From NCBI RefSeq assembly GCF_900142085.1, contig NZ_FQZQ01000009.1, forward strand, positions 62,001 through 126,000: 64,000 bases of DNA, given 5' to 3'. This stretch comes from Shimia gijangensis. Its GTDB lineage: Bacteria > Pseudomonadota > Alphaproteobacteria > Rhodobacterales > Rhodobacteraceae. Under the pieces are notes generated by a model. That model saw only the letters and a list, made by a program, of their open reading frames with translations. It made no database searches and was not told the origin of the DNA. The first letter of the stretch is position 1. The number at the start of each line of letters is the position of its first letter. The translations under genes and the position numbers were made by a program. Shown in pieces: positions 17,176 to 25,721 of the stretch.

Positions 17176-18831
17176 ATGACTGAACACAGATCCGAATTGC
17201 TGATGCCTGCGGGCAATCTGCGCAAACTGAAAATGGCCGTTTTGTACGGGGCGGATGCCGTCTATCTGGGCACGCCGGACCTGTCACTGCGCACCAAGTC
17301 CGAATTTTCGCTGGAAGAGGTCATTGAGGGCGTCGAGTTCTGTCATGCCCACGGTAAACGCGCTTATCTGACACTGAACCTGTTTTCGCATAACAAGGAT
17401 ATTCCCAAGCTTTATGAATACCTTGAGACCGTTCGCAAGGTGAAACCAGACGGGCTTATTATCTCAGATCCCGGTGTGTTTCAGTTCGTGCGCGAACGTG
17501 CGTCCGAGATCCCTTTGCACGTGTCGACACAAGCCAATATCGCCTCGTGGCTGACGGTGAAATTCTGGGAAGGCCAAGGTGCTGATCTGGTGGTTTTGGC
17601 GCGCGAAGTCTCCTTTCCTGAACTGGAAGAGATTCGCGCCGAATGTCCGGATATTAAGCTCGAGGCCTTTGTGCATGGTGCGATGTGCATGACCTATTCA
17701 GGCCGCTGTTTGCTGTCCAACTTCATGGCGGAACGCGGTGCCAATCAGGGCAACTGCGCCAATTCCTGCCGGTGGAATTACAAGTTCCACATGCGGCTCA
17801 AGGATGGCACGGTTCAGGAGCTGATTGTTGATGAAGACAACGCCAACATGTTCGAATTCCTGCTGGAAGAAGGTGTGCGCCCCGGTGAATTCCTGCCCAT
17901 TCAGGAAGATGAGCGTGGCAGCTATATATTGAATTCCAAAGACCTTTGCCTGATGCCGAAGCTGGATGATTATTTGCGCATTGGAGTCGATAGCCTCAAG
18001 GTCGAAGGCCGTGGCAAATCCGAATACTACGCCGCCGTGGTGGCGCGGGCTTATCGCATGGCGATTGACGACTATTACGCCGATCCAGAAAGCTGGAACG
18101 CCGCGGACTACATGGAAGAATTGGAAACCGTGGGCAACCGGGGTTACACGCTGGCCTTCCACAAGGGACGGCTAACCAATCTGGCACATGGATACGAACA
18201 GACCCAAGCGATTGCCCATTGGGAGTACGCAGGGTTCGTGACCGAGTTGAAAGACGATGCATTCTTGGTTGAGGTGAAAAACAAACTTGAGCCCGGCGAT
18301 GTGATCGAGATCGTCTCGCCCGTGGCGCGCAACACAATTCTGTTGCGCGGTTATGACTATGAGATCGCCGCAACAGGTGAACGTCGGGATGTGATCCACG
18401 GGTCGACCAAGTCGGTCATTCGCTTGCCGTTTGCATTGTTTGAACACGAAGACATCAACGATCTGCGCACCAACTTCCCGCCTTTCACTGTGCTGCGCAA
18501 AGAACGCGCGCTGTCAGAAGAGCAATGGAAGCGCCTTCAGCTGGACAAGACTGCGCTGGCGATGGAAGTCAAAGACACCACCAATGAGACGGCCTATATC
18601 CGCCGTCGCGATGCATTGGTTGAGGCGATTGATGCCGACACCAACACCAAACGATTCAAAACCAATCGTGTGGGCACCGAAGGGTGTTGTGGCAAAGGCT
18701 GTAACGGCTGTCTGATCTTCTGGCAGGACGACATCTATGCCAAAGCGCGCGAAATTCTGCTCGAGCGCAAACAAGGCGCGATGTTGACCCGGGCCGAAGC
18801 CCTTGAGTTCAAACTGCCCGCCGCCGAGTAA
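17176..18831 (+). CDS. U32 family protein (tRNA/rRNA hydroxylation type) with Cys-rich C-terminus
   Basis: A 551-residue peptidase U32-family protein. Studied relatives (TrhP, RlhA) are RNA hydroxylation factors rather than proteases. The N-terminus ELLMPAGNLRKLKMAVLYGADAVYLG and the four-Cys signature C171, C178, C194, C198 (MCMTYSGRCLL, NCANSCRW) are typical. Unlike the roughly 450-residue TrhP, it has about 50 extra C-terminal residues with CCGKGCNGC (Cys 504, 505, 509, 512), resembling the small oxidoreductase-like Cys motif. It ends exactly where the convergent methyltransferase gene ends. Confidence 0.87.
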   Translation: MTEHRSELLMPAGNLRKLKMAVLYGADAVYLGTPDLSLRTKSEFSLEEVIEGVEFCHAHGKRAYLTLNLFSHNKDIPKLYEYLETVRKVKPDGLIISDPGVFQFVRERASEIPLHVSTQANIASWLTVKFWEGQGADLVVLAREVSFPELEEIRAECPDIKLEAFVHGAMCMTYSGRCLLSNFMAERGANQGNCANSCRWNYKFHMRLKDGTVQELIVDEDNANMFEFLLEEGVRPGEFLPIQEDERGSYILNSKDLCLMPKLDDYLRIGVDSLKVEGRGKSEYYAAVVARAYRMAIDDYYADPESWNAADYMEELETVGNRGYTLAFHKGRLTNLAHGYEQTQAIAHWEYAGFVTELKDDAFLVEVKNKLEPGDVIEIVSPVARNTILLRGYDYEIAATGERRDVIHGSTKSVIRLPFALFEHEDINDLRTNFPPFTVLRKERALSEEQWKRLQLDKTALAMEVKDTTNETAYIRRRDALVEAIDADTNTKRFKTNRVGTEGCCGKGCNGCLIFWQDDIYAKAREILLERKQGAMLTRAEALEFKLPAAE

Positions 18832-19308
18832 TCACGACCGGTAAAAACAATAGCGATCCGGGGCGACGGTTTCCGGGCCGCGCACCTGTTCAAAGCCCGC
18901 CAGTGGCTGACCCGAGATCAGAACACCACCGGGTGCCATACAGTCGGCGATCATCGGAGAAAGACGCGCAGCTTCAGCCACGTCTTTTTCTTTCTCACCA
19001 AATCCAAAATCATAATGTGCAAGCACGATTTTAGCACCGGAAGCGGCCAACTTTTTCAACATTTCCTCGGCTTCACCCTGTAGGAAATCCTGTTCAGGCG
19101 GCACGCAGGACGGGTGGCACTGAAGAATGCGGTCAATCACCCAGATACGGCGATCCGGGGCAATTTCGCGCAAGTGATCATAGGTGCGACCATTGCCAAG
19201 CCCCATATCAACATAGTCACCAGCCACATCGGCAACCAGTGCATGACCCCACTCCAACCCATCCCGTTGGGCCGCAAGGCGGCGCATAATGCTGTTCAGT
19301 CGGCTCAT
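18832..19308 (-). CDS. Small class I SAM-dependent methyltransferase
   Basis: A 158-residue protein with motif I VDMGLGNGRTYDHLRE near residue 32 and VLAHYDFGFGEK as the likely motif IV. It fits a short methyltransferase family (Methyltransf_17-like). It is clearly paralogous to the protein at 34251-34742, sharing MSRL at the start, GLGNGRT-DHLRE and the closing C-F-YR pattern. It is the last gene of the seven-gene glycan operon, overlapping the deacetylase gene by 4 bases. It may methylate a sugar or lipid carrier; the target is unknown. Confidence 0.8.
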   Translation of the reverse strand: MSRLNSIMRRLAAQRDGLEWGHALVADVAGDYVDMGLGNGRTYDHLREIAPDRRIWVIDRILQCHPSCVPPEQDFLQGEAEEMLKKLAASGAKIVLAHYDFGFGEKEKDVAEAARLSPMIADCMAPGGVLISGQPLAGFEQVRGPETVAPDRYCFYRS

Positions 19309-20066
19309 GCCGTGTCCTTTCTGTCATGGCGATAGAGGCGCGTTGGCCCGTCGCACATCTCATTTAAGAATTGCCGTGAGAACTCCCAGATATCGGCATC
19401 ATGCACAAGGTGGTGCGTGAGGTATCCAAAGGGTTCTGTGTTGTCGGTGATGCCGCGCCTGCGATCTTTGAGGAAAGCAACGACCTTTGCGACAAGGAGT
19501 TCGGGGTCAACCAATCCGCGCGTGCCGCGCCAAAAGATCGGGTCAATGTGGGTGTTGATCTGCGTCAGCCCTGGAACCGGTGTCGCTTCGCGGCGGGGCA
19601 AAAAGGTTGAAACCGCATCATAGCCTTGCTCGACCAGTGTCACCATCAGAGCAGGATCAATCCGGTTCCACGGAGGCACAAACATTGCCGCCAATCCGTC
19701 CCCAAACATGTCTTGCAAACGAGCGTGCGCATGTCTCATGTCATCAGCGCATTCAGATGCAGATCGAGAGGCCCCAAACTCGGCCTTTTTAACATCCGCA
19801 GGCGCATGGTTCTGGTGGGACCAGCCATGCACGACAGGGATCAGCATATCGGTAGTGGTAATCACGCTGGCCAAAGTACTGATCGCATCGCGGGGGATCA
19901 CAGCAAGATGCACGGGCACGCCGGTTTCAATGGCGAGTGCAATCAATTGATCCAACGCCGGAGTGGGCTCAATCGCATCGTCATCGCGCCACCAGAATGA
20001 AAGCTCCAGATTGTTCTCACGCCACTTTGTGAACTCGGAACGCAACGGGGACCAGTCGATGTTCAT
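19305..20066 (-). CDS. Polysaccharide deacetylase family protein
   Basis: A 253-residue NodB-like protein. SFWWRDDDAIEPTPALD near residue 23 corresponds to the metal/catalytic Asp motif, and VVHGWSHQNHAP near residue 78 to the HxxxH zinc motif. FVPPWNRIDPALM near residue 128 is the motif-3 Arg/Trp region, and YLTHHLVHD carries the late catalytic His. It has no signal peptide, so it acts in the cytoplasm on a precursor, such as an N-acetylated sugar on a lipid carrier. It overlaps both neighbours by 4 bases. Confidence 0.82.
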   Translation of the reverse strand: MNIDWSPLRSEFTKWRENNLELSFWWRDDDAIEPTPALDQLIALAIETGVPVHLAVIPRDAISTLASVITTTDMLIPVVHGWSHQNHAPADVKKAEFGASRSASECADDMRHAHARLQDMFGDGLAAMFVPPWNRIDPALMVTLVEQGYDAVSTFLPRREATPVPGLTQINTHIDPIFWRGTRGLVDPELLVAKVVAFLKDRRRGITDNTEPFGYLTHHLVHDADIWEFSRQFLNEMCDGPTRLYRHDRKDTA

Positions 20067-21202
20067 GCCTTCCCCTCCCCTAATTGTTGCGTGAGGTGAA
20101 CAGCCTTTACCGCCCCGTTCATTTGCAGGTTAACGTCCTGACGGTGGCCTTCTGCCATCACCTGATCCACCAGCGCGGCCATTCGGCTTGGGGTCATATC
20201 GGCGGCCATCAGCACATCCATTGCAGGTTGCTGCGCCAGGGAACGTGCGCGCAAGGTCTGTTCGACCTCGCCACCATCGTCAAAAGGCACCAACACAGCC
20301 GGGATGCCGGTTTGCAGCAGATCCAACGCCGTGTTGTAGCCACACATGCTGACCGAGCACGCGGCCCCATGCAGCATTTGGCGAAAGTCAGGGCGCACGG
20401 ATTCAATGGTAATGTCCAGATCGTCAGCGCGCGCTTTGAGTGCCGCAATGCGCGCATCACGATCCTTGCCACCGATCAAAAGACGCCAGTGCAGATCGCT
20501 TTGCCGCGCCGCTTCGATTGCGCATTCAAACAGAGCCTGCCCGACTGAGCCGCCGCCTGCACTGACCAGGACGTCCCCTTGCCCAACGCCATCGGGATGC
20601 GGAGTGGCCGATGGTGGAGCGACATAACCCGTGTAGCGCAGCAAGTTTTCCAGCGCAGGGCTGACCGGCCAGCTGTCTGACAGTGTGGTGATATGCGGGT
20701 CGGAATGCACCAGAACGCCATCATAATATGACTCCAAAATTGTCTGTGCCTTCTCCGCTTTTGAGGGCTTGGATGGCGGTGCAAGAATGTCCCGGATCGA
20801 ACACAGAATACGCGGGCGCGGCGTCAGGGCTTTGGCCCCTTCCAGCAGGGCCAGAAATTCCTCCGACAAAGACCGGCGGCCAAATGGGAATAGTTCGGTA
20901 ATCACCACATCCGGCTGCATGTCTTGCAGCGTGGCTAACGCCATATCGACGCGGGACTGCATATAAGCTTCATCCACAACCTGGCCGTCTGCTGTCAAAA
21001 GGCGGGTGAAATTGGTGCCATCCGAGGCGATCGCTGGCAACTGGGTCAAATGCACACCATCGTAGTCCATATGCGGTGCGGGCTGGCCGCCGGACAGAAC
21101 GGTCACTTCATGCCCTTCAAAGGCAAAAGCCCGACCCAGCGTCAAAGCCCGTGACAGATGGCCTGCTCCCAAGAGATGCGTGACGGCGATCAGAACCTTC
21201 AC
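20063..21202 (-). CDS. Glycosyltransferase, MurG/GT28-like (second copy)
   Basis: A 379-residue GT-B glycosyltransferase. The N-terminal acceptor-side loop is VTHLLGAGHLSRALTLGRAF. The donor site is in the C-terminal half: GDVLVSAGGGSVG near residue 208 and SMCGYNTALDLLQTGIPAVLVPFDDGGEVEQ near residues 292-322. It shares both regions with the protein at 24093-25319, so two related transferases work in one operon. It is 4-base overlapped on both sides. The sugar donor is unknown. Confidence 0.82.
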   Translation of the reverse strand: MKVLIAVTHLLGAGHLSRALTLGRAFAFEGHEVTVLSGGQPAPHMDYDGVHLTQLPAIASDGTNFTRLLTADGQVVDEAYMQSRVDMALATLQDMQPDVVITELFPFGRRSLSEEFLALLEGAKALTPRPRILCSIRDILAPPSKPSKAEKAQTILESYYDGVLVHSDPHITTLSDSWPVSPALENLLRYTGYVAPPSATPHPDGVGQGDVLVSAGGGSVGQALFECAIEAARQSDLHWRLLIGGKDRDARIAALKARADDLDITIESVRPDFRQMLHGAACSVSMCGYNTALDLLQTGIPAVLVPFDDGGEVEQTLRARSLAQQPAMDVLMAADMTPSRMAALVDQVMAEGHRQDVNLQMNGAVKAVHLTQQLGEGKA

Positions 21203-21783
21203 GTAGTGCTCTCCAATCGCACGATATCGGGATCAGCAACACGCACGTGGCCGTCCTCTAACTCAACAACAAACAGGCGATTGCGCTTGATCGCAAAGGG
21301 TGCGGGCCCAAGGAAATCCCAGCCATGCGCCTTGGCCAGAACCATACGCATCGTGCCAATATGACAGACCGCGATACTGTCCTGTGTCAGACTGAACAAC
21401 CAGGGCGACAATCTCGCCCAGACATCCGCCGGGCTTTCGCCTTCGGGAGGCCGATAATCCCAGCCCCAATATTCAATGTCGCGAAAGCCACTGTCTGGCT
21501 GGGCCTTAAGGTCAGCGCCTTTCAGGCCTTCCCATTTGCCCCAGTCCATTTCGATCAGGGGATCAACGGTTTGCGGGTCGCGCCCCGACACAATTTCAGC
21601 CGTTTCGCGGGCCCGTTTCAGGGGGCTCGCATAGAGGTCCGCATCCCGCCAACCTGAGGGTAGCCGATAGGCCTTAAGACTTGCGCGGGCTTCGTCGTCC
21701 AAAGGAATATCGGTGCGGCCCTGAATGCGGCCAGCCCGGTTCCAGTCTGTGTGGCCGTGGCGGATCATGGCAAAGCGGATCAT
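21199..21783 (-). CDS. Histidine phosphatase family protein
   Basis: A 194-residue phosphoglycerate-mutase-like phosphatase with the RHG motif MIRHGHTDWNRAGRIQGRTDIPLD near residue 6. The general acid region is MDWGKWEGLKGADL, and the second catalytic His lies in AVCHIGTMRMVL. It may dephosphorylate a sugar-phosphate or lipid-linked intermediate of the operon product. The ATG at 21783 overlaps the stop of the upstream GT4 gene by 4 bases, deciding the start against a longer frame from 21819. Confidence 0.87.
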   Translation of the reverse strand: MIRFAMIRHGHTDWNRAGRIQGRTDIPLDDEARASLKAYRLPSGWRDADLYASPLKRARETAEIVSGRDPQTVDPLIEMDWGKWEGLKGADLKAQPDSGFRDIEYWGWDYRPPEGESPADVWARLSPWLFSLTQDSIAVCHIGTMRMVLAKAHGWDFLGPAPFAIKRNRLFVVELEDGHVRVADPDIVRLESTT

Positions 21784-22856
21784 GTGGCGCCTTTCAAAAG
21801 CGGATCGAGAACCGACCATAGGGTTTCGCGGGCAGCCCCCAAAAGGTGGCGTTGTTTCACCAGATCGCGCGCTTGCGCAGATCGCTCCGCATTGTAGTCG
21901 GCGTCATTCAACAACCGGGACAGCGATTGTGCAAGGTGGGCTGTATCTGCAACCGAGGACAAAGCTGGCGGTGGCAACACATCACGCACACCGGGGCGGT
22001 TCTCGGCGACAACCGGAACTCCGGCGGCCTGAGCCTCAAGGTACACCATGCCAAAGGCTTCGTTCACCCCCGGCCACAAAAAGGCGCGTGCGTGGCCATA
22101 GGCCTTTTGCAAGTTCTGCTTATCCAACTGCCCCAGAAACCGAACCTTGCTGCCAAAGGGCGCAAACAACGCTTCAACCTCGGCACGAGCCGGACCATCA
22201 CCGGCAATTTCATAGGTCCAGTCACCGGTGAGATGAGTCAGAATCTCGGCAATGATCTGATAGGAAGCCAGTTTGTCGCCCTGACGCATCATGCCAACAC
22301 TCAGAAAAGCCGGAGCAGCAGGGCGATGACCGGTGGAAACATCTTCCTGCGTAAGGAAAGGGTGAAGTCGGACCTGAGGCTGGTCATCGCGTCGATACGG
22401 AGCGAGCCCTTCACCGTCCTGTTCGGTCAAATAAAAGATCGCAGATGCCGCATCACACGAGGCGTCCGCCGCACGCGCAAATCGGTCCCATGGGCCGCCC
22501 AACCGTTTGGCTGCGCGGGTGGCTTCAATCTGAATATAGGGAATGCCCATTGCCTGACTGACCACAGGGCCCAACAGGTCTGGCGCTTTGTAATAACTGT
22601 GATACGTCACCCAAGCCGACCAGCCGCCAAGCGCAATCAGGCGGGACGCTTCGGCACTGGCCTCTTGAAACAACGCATCCTGAACCGCAACGTCGCCTTT
22701 GCCATCGTAGCAGCGGAACTCGGACACCAAAGTGACGTCATATCCACGGGTGTCGTCGGACAAGGCCGTCATCACATTGCGTGCCATTTCGCGGTCACCC
22801 GACGGAACCGGGTGATTGGGGGATTTCATCGGAGCAAAAAAAGCGATGCGGGCCAT
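21780..22856 (-). CDS. GT4-type glycosyltransferase
   Basis: A 358-residue GT-B glycosyltransferase beginning MARIAFFAPMKSPNHPVPSGDREMARN, the typical loop in which the Gly-Asp-Arg region contacts the donor. The C-terminal EX7E motif is EAFGMVYLEAQAAGVP near residue 280, and LSVGMMRQGDKL starts the second Rossmann domain. The start at 22856 sits 4 bases after the stop of the upstream GT4 gene, whereas the longer frame from 22904 would overlap it. Donor and acceptor are unknown. Confidence 0.85.
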   Translation of the reverse strand: MARIAFFAPMKSPNHPVPSGDREMARNVMTALSDDTRGYDVTLVSEFRCYDGKGDVAVQDALFQEASAEASRLIALGGWSAWVTYHSYYKAPDLLGPVVSQAMGIPYIQIEATRAAKRLGGPWDRFARAADASCDAASAIFYLTEQDGEGLAPYRRDDQPQVRLHPFLTQEDVSTGHRPAAPAFLSVGMMRQGDKLASYQIIAEILTHLTGDWTYEIAGDGPARAEVEALFAPFGSKVRFLGQLDKQNLQKAYGHARAFLWPGVNEAFGMVYLEAQAAGVPVVAENRPGVRDVLPPPALSSVADTAHLAQSLSRLLNDADYNAERSAQARDLVKQRHLLGAARETLWSVLDPLLKGAT

Positions 22857-22860
22857 CTGA

Positions 22861-24096
22861 TCAGCCCTTGTGCAAAGTGGCAATACGGCGGTCCAGTTGC
22901 GCAATTCCCGGCGCCATCAGAAAATGGGAGGTGAGCCGGTCATACGCGGCCTCGGACAGCAACCGACGTTTCTCAGGGCCCTGAGCAAGGTCGGACATCG
23001 CAGCGGCCAGGGCCTCCGGCGCATCGTCCGACAAAATGCCTTGGGCGCCTGATGTGATGAATTCCGGTATCGCTGAGACCGGTGTCGACAAGATGCAAAG
23101 TTTTTGCGATGCCGCCTCCATCAGAACGTTGGGCAGCCCGTCGCGATCGCCATCGCTGGCAATCCGGCTGGGGAGTACAAACACATCTGAACGCCGCATG
23201 GCCTCGATCACCTCGGGCTGATCGCAAGCGCCATGCCAGGTGATGCGATCTGTTAATCTCAGCGCTTCTGCACGTGTTTTGAACTGATCGCCCAATCCAC
23301 CGCCGCCAATATGATCCCAATGCCAGTCCAGAGAATCTGGTAACAGCGCCAGAGCTTCGATCAGATTGTCGAAGCCTTTCTTCTCAACCAATCGCCCAAC
23401 TGACAGAAACCGAACAACACCTGTTTCTGTGCGGCTGTCAGGAGGGGCGGGAAAGCGCGCGAGATCCAAACCGTGATAAATCAGCTCAACCCGATCCGGA
23501 GTATCCGCCAGCCCTTGCAAATGTTCGGCGCCAAACCCGGTGCATGTCGCCAAGAAGGTCGCCCCGGCCGTGCTGGCCTGCAGTTTCTCGCGTTTCTCCC
23601 ACTCAGGAGAGGTCCAGATATCTTTGGCGTGGGCAGACACCCCCCAATTTAATCGCCTCATTGCAGCCGCATACCGCGTGACCGATGCAGGGGTATGCAT
23701 GAAATGGGCGTAAAGCGCACCCGTATCGTTCGGCATCTCAGCTGCCAAAACGCAAGCTTGTCCAAAACGGCGCGCACGATTGCGCGTGAAATCCCGGCGC
23801 AGGTCTTTTGCCCAAAGTCCTAACGCAGTCCAGAACCCTTTACGGCCCAGATTGCACAAAAGGCCTTTAACAACGCGCCACGGTTCCTGGTGCAGATATT
23901 CAGGCAGGTAGCGGACAGGTGCCCTTAGACGTTCATGCAAAGGATGGGTTTTTTTATCGGTGGGAAAGCGCAGCGACCAGATTTCAAGGTCGTGCCCTGC
24001 TTCTTCCAGCGCGACAAGTTCCTGCGCGATGAAAGTCTCAGACAGGCGCGGCCAGCCTTTGACCACCACGGCCAGCTTTGAACGGGCAATGGTCAT
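22861..24096 (-). CDS. GT4-type glycosyltransferase (colanic-acid WcaL-like)
   Basis: A 411-residue GT-B glycosyltransferase. The N-terminal WPRLSETFIAQELVALEEAGHDLEIWSLR is typical of the WcaL/AmsK exopolysaccharide branch. ALYAHFMHTPASVTRYAAAM, SAHAKDIW, LSVGRLVEKKGFDNLIEAL and SDGDRDGLPNVLMEA (EX7E-like) complete the family pattern. It overlaps the upstream MurG-like gene by 4 bases. It probably extends a surface glycan. Confidence 0.87.
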   Translation of the reverse strand: MTIARSKLAVVVKGWPRLSETFIAQELVALEEAGHDLEIWSLRFPTDKKTHPLHERLRAPVRYLPEYLHQEPWRVVKGLLCNLGRKGFWTALGLWAKDLRRDFTRNRARRFGQACVLAAEMPNDTGALYAHFMHTPASVTRYAAAMRRLNWGVSAHAKDIWTSPEWEKREKLQASTAGATFLATCTGFGAEHLQGLADTPDRVELIYHGLDLARFPAPPDSRTETGVVRFLSVGRLVEKKGFDNLIEALALLPDSLDWHWDHIGGGGLGDQFKTRAEALRLTDRITWHGACDQPEVIEAMRRSDVFVLPSRIASDGDRDGLPNVLMEAASQKLCILSTPVSAIPEFITSGAQGILSDDAPEALAAAMSDLAQGPEKRRLLSEAAYDRLTSHFLMAPGIAQLDRRIATLHKG

Positions 24097-25319
24097 GCGA
24101 CCCCTTGTGCATCCTGTCGAAGTCCAAGCAATTCCAGTGACCGGCTTGACACAAAATCCAAACCGTCCAGCAGACCCGGCACAAAGGCGTGCGAGGGTTT
24201 ATTCTGGCTGGGCAAGCTGCGAATGGCGTCGATCATAGCCGTAACGGTCAGCCCGTCACGATATTCGTCCAAAACGCGCACCAGCCCCAGTTCCTCGGCG
24301 CGATGCGCGCGGATATATTGTTCCAGCCGTGGTTTCGTGCGTGGGACGATCACTGCGGGTTTGTCAAAAGACAGCACTTCGCAAAACGTGTTGTACCCAC
24401 CCATCGACACAATGCCCTTCGCCCCGGCAATCAGGTTCTCAATGCGGCTTTCGAACCCAATGGATTCCACGCGTCCATTGAGCGCCGCGACTCTTGTTTC
24501 GAATTCGGCCCGCTTTTCACCCGACAGAAACGGTCCATAGACCAGTTTGGCATTGGGTTGCAGAGTGGGGTCTTGTTCGTAGGCGGACAGAACAAGGTTC
24601 ACCATGCTTTCGCCATCACCGCCACCACCGGGGGTGATCAGTATATAATTCTCGTGAGGCACGATGCCTTCATTCAGCTCTTCGCGGTGCAGATAGCCCG
24701 TGTATTTCATCCGGCTGCGGAAGGACGGGGATAAATCCAGACCAGCAGTAGGGTCATAGATCGAACGCAGGCCATAGACCCATGCTTCGTCATAATATTT
24801 CTCTGCGGCCTCAACCGCACCCTTGCGGGCCCATTCTGTGGCCAGAACTTCCGGTTCATCCAGGACGTCACGCAATCCCAGCACGATGCGCGCCTGGCTT
24901 TGGCTGCGCAGCCAGTCCAGGGCCGGGATCAACTCACCGCGAAAGCCCGTAGGCTCTTTGTCGACGATCAGAATGTCGGGCTTGAAATGCATGGCCGCCG
25001 ATTTGATCAGGCCGGCCCGCAGATCAGTGGTCTCGTCAATATCCAGACCCAGAGTCTCTGACGCATAAGACCCGTCGGGATTCTTGGTCACACCGGGCAG
25101 GCGGATATGGTCCACATGCCGGGGAAAGGTAAAGCGCCCGGCCACTGGAGAACCGGTCAGGATGATCGCAGAAATCCGCTCGTCCGCGCCAGTGATCGCG
25201 CTGGCGAGGGCCCTGGAGCGGCGCAAATGGCCAAGACCAAAGGTATCGTGACTGTAAAACAGAACACGAGGCGAGGCCGATGCTGCCCCTTGTCCCGGAT
25301 TGTGTGTCACGTCAGGCAA
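24093..25319 (-). CDS. Glycosyltransferase, MurG/GT28-like (first gene of operon)
   Basis: A 408-residue GT-B protein. The N-terminal FYSHDTFGLGHLRRSRALASAI and C-terminal SMGGYNTFCEVLSFDKPAVIVPRTKPRLEQ define a GT28-like family in which the GGYNT segment binds the nucleotide-sugar. ILITPGGGGDGESMV near residue 228 starts the donor domain. It is the first gene of a seven-gene run in which five of six junctions are 4-base overlaps. No clear promoter is evident in the 25320-25721 region, which instead holds the remnant of a nucleotide-sugar dehydrogenase gene. Confidence 0.83.
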   Translation of the reverse strand: MPDVTHNPGQGAASASPRVLFYSHDTFGLGHLRRSRALASAITGADERISAIILTGSPVAGRFTFPRHVDHIRLPGVTKNPDGSYASETLGLDIDETTDLRAGLIKSAAMHFKPDILIVDKEPTGFRGELIPALDWLRSQSQARIVLGLRDVLDEPEVLATEWARKGAVEAAEKYYDEAWVYGLRSIYDPTAGLDLSPSFRSRMKYTGYLHREELNEGIVPHENYILITPGGGGDGESMVNLVLSAYEQDPTLQPNAKLVYGPFLSGEKRAEFETRVAALNGRVESIGFESRIENLIAGAKGIVSMGGYNTFCEVLSFDKPAVIVPRTKPRLEQYIRAHRAEELGLVRVLDEYRDGLTVTAMIDAIRSLPSQNKPSHAFVPGLLDGLDFVSSRSLELLGLRQDAQGVA

Positions 25320-25343
25320 CTCCCCGCCCCCTTTGATGCGACT

Positions 25344-25616
25344 CTACAAATGCAAATCCGACTCGGATCTAGCCAGCACATCCTTGATATCGTAAAGCAA
25401 AAAGTCTGGCTTTCCGAGTGCTCTTATTGCGCCACTTCTTACTGAGGTAAACTGCGAATGCGTCATGGCAAGAAGAATCCCGGCAAGAAAACCCTCAAAG
25501 TATGAGATAACCGTTAGAAAGGGCCCCAACTCTCGGCTGATCCAACACTCCCGGGTTTGCTATTCCAAACCATTGCGCCACATGTCCTCAGCAACATCGA
25601 CGACTTGTGAGTTGCG
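25344..25616 (-). pseudogene. 3' remnant of a nucleotide-sugar 6-dehydrogenase gene
   Basis: Reading one minus-strand frame from 25616 gives RNSQVVDVAEDMWRNGLE, then an in-frame TAG at 25560-25562. It continues with ISRELGPFLTVISYFEG, GILLAMTHSQF, IRALGKPDFLLYDIK and DVLARSESDLHL, ending at TAG 25344. This matches, in order, the C-terminal third of UDP-sugar 6-dehydrogenases of the TviB/WbpO kind (DxRNS-VVDV, AVAH-xF, LYDIK-VL, D-RL). The rest of the gene is absent and the DP-WxD region is scrambled. The remnant lies 24 bases upstream of the glycosyltransferase operon on the same strand, so it is probably a lost operon member. Nothing else is seen in the 25320-25721 gap. Confidence 0.65.
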
Positions 25617-25721
25617 TGTGCTGGTGATCTCTGTGCACAATTTGATCGCAATGTTGTGCATTTGCCCGCCCAATTGCGTTGGTCTAAACCTGTAAAGAAT
25701 GATTTTTCCGAAAGAATCTCC

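Noticed and set aside
21846-22934. 362-codon plus-strand open frame opposite a glycosyltransferase
   Set aside because: Antisense to an operon gene with clear motifs.
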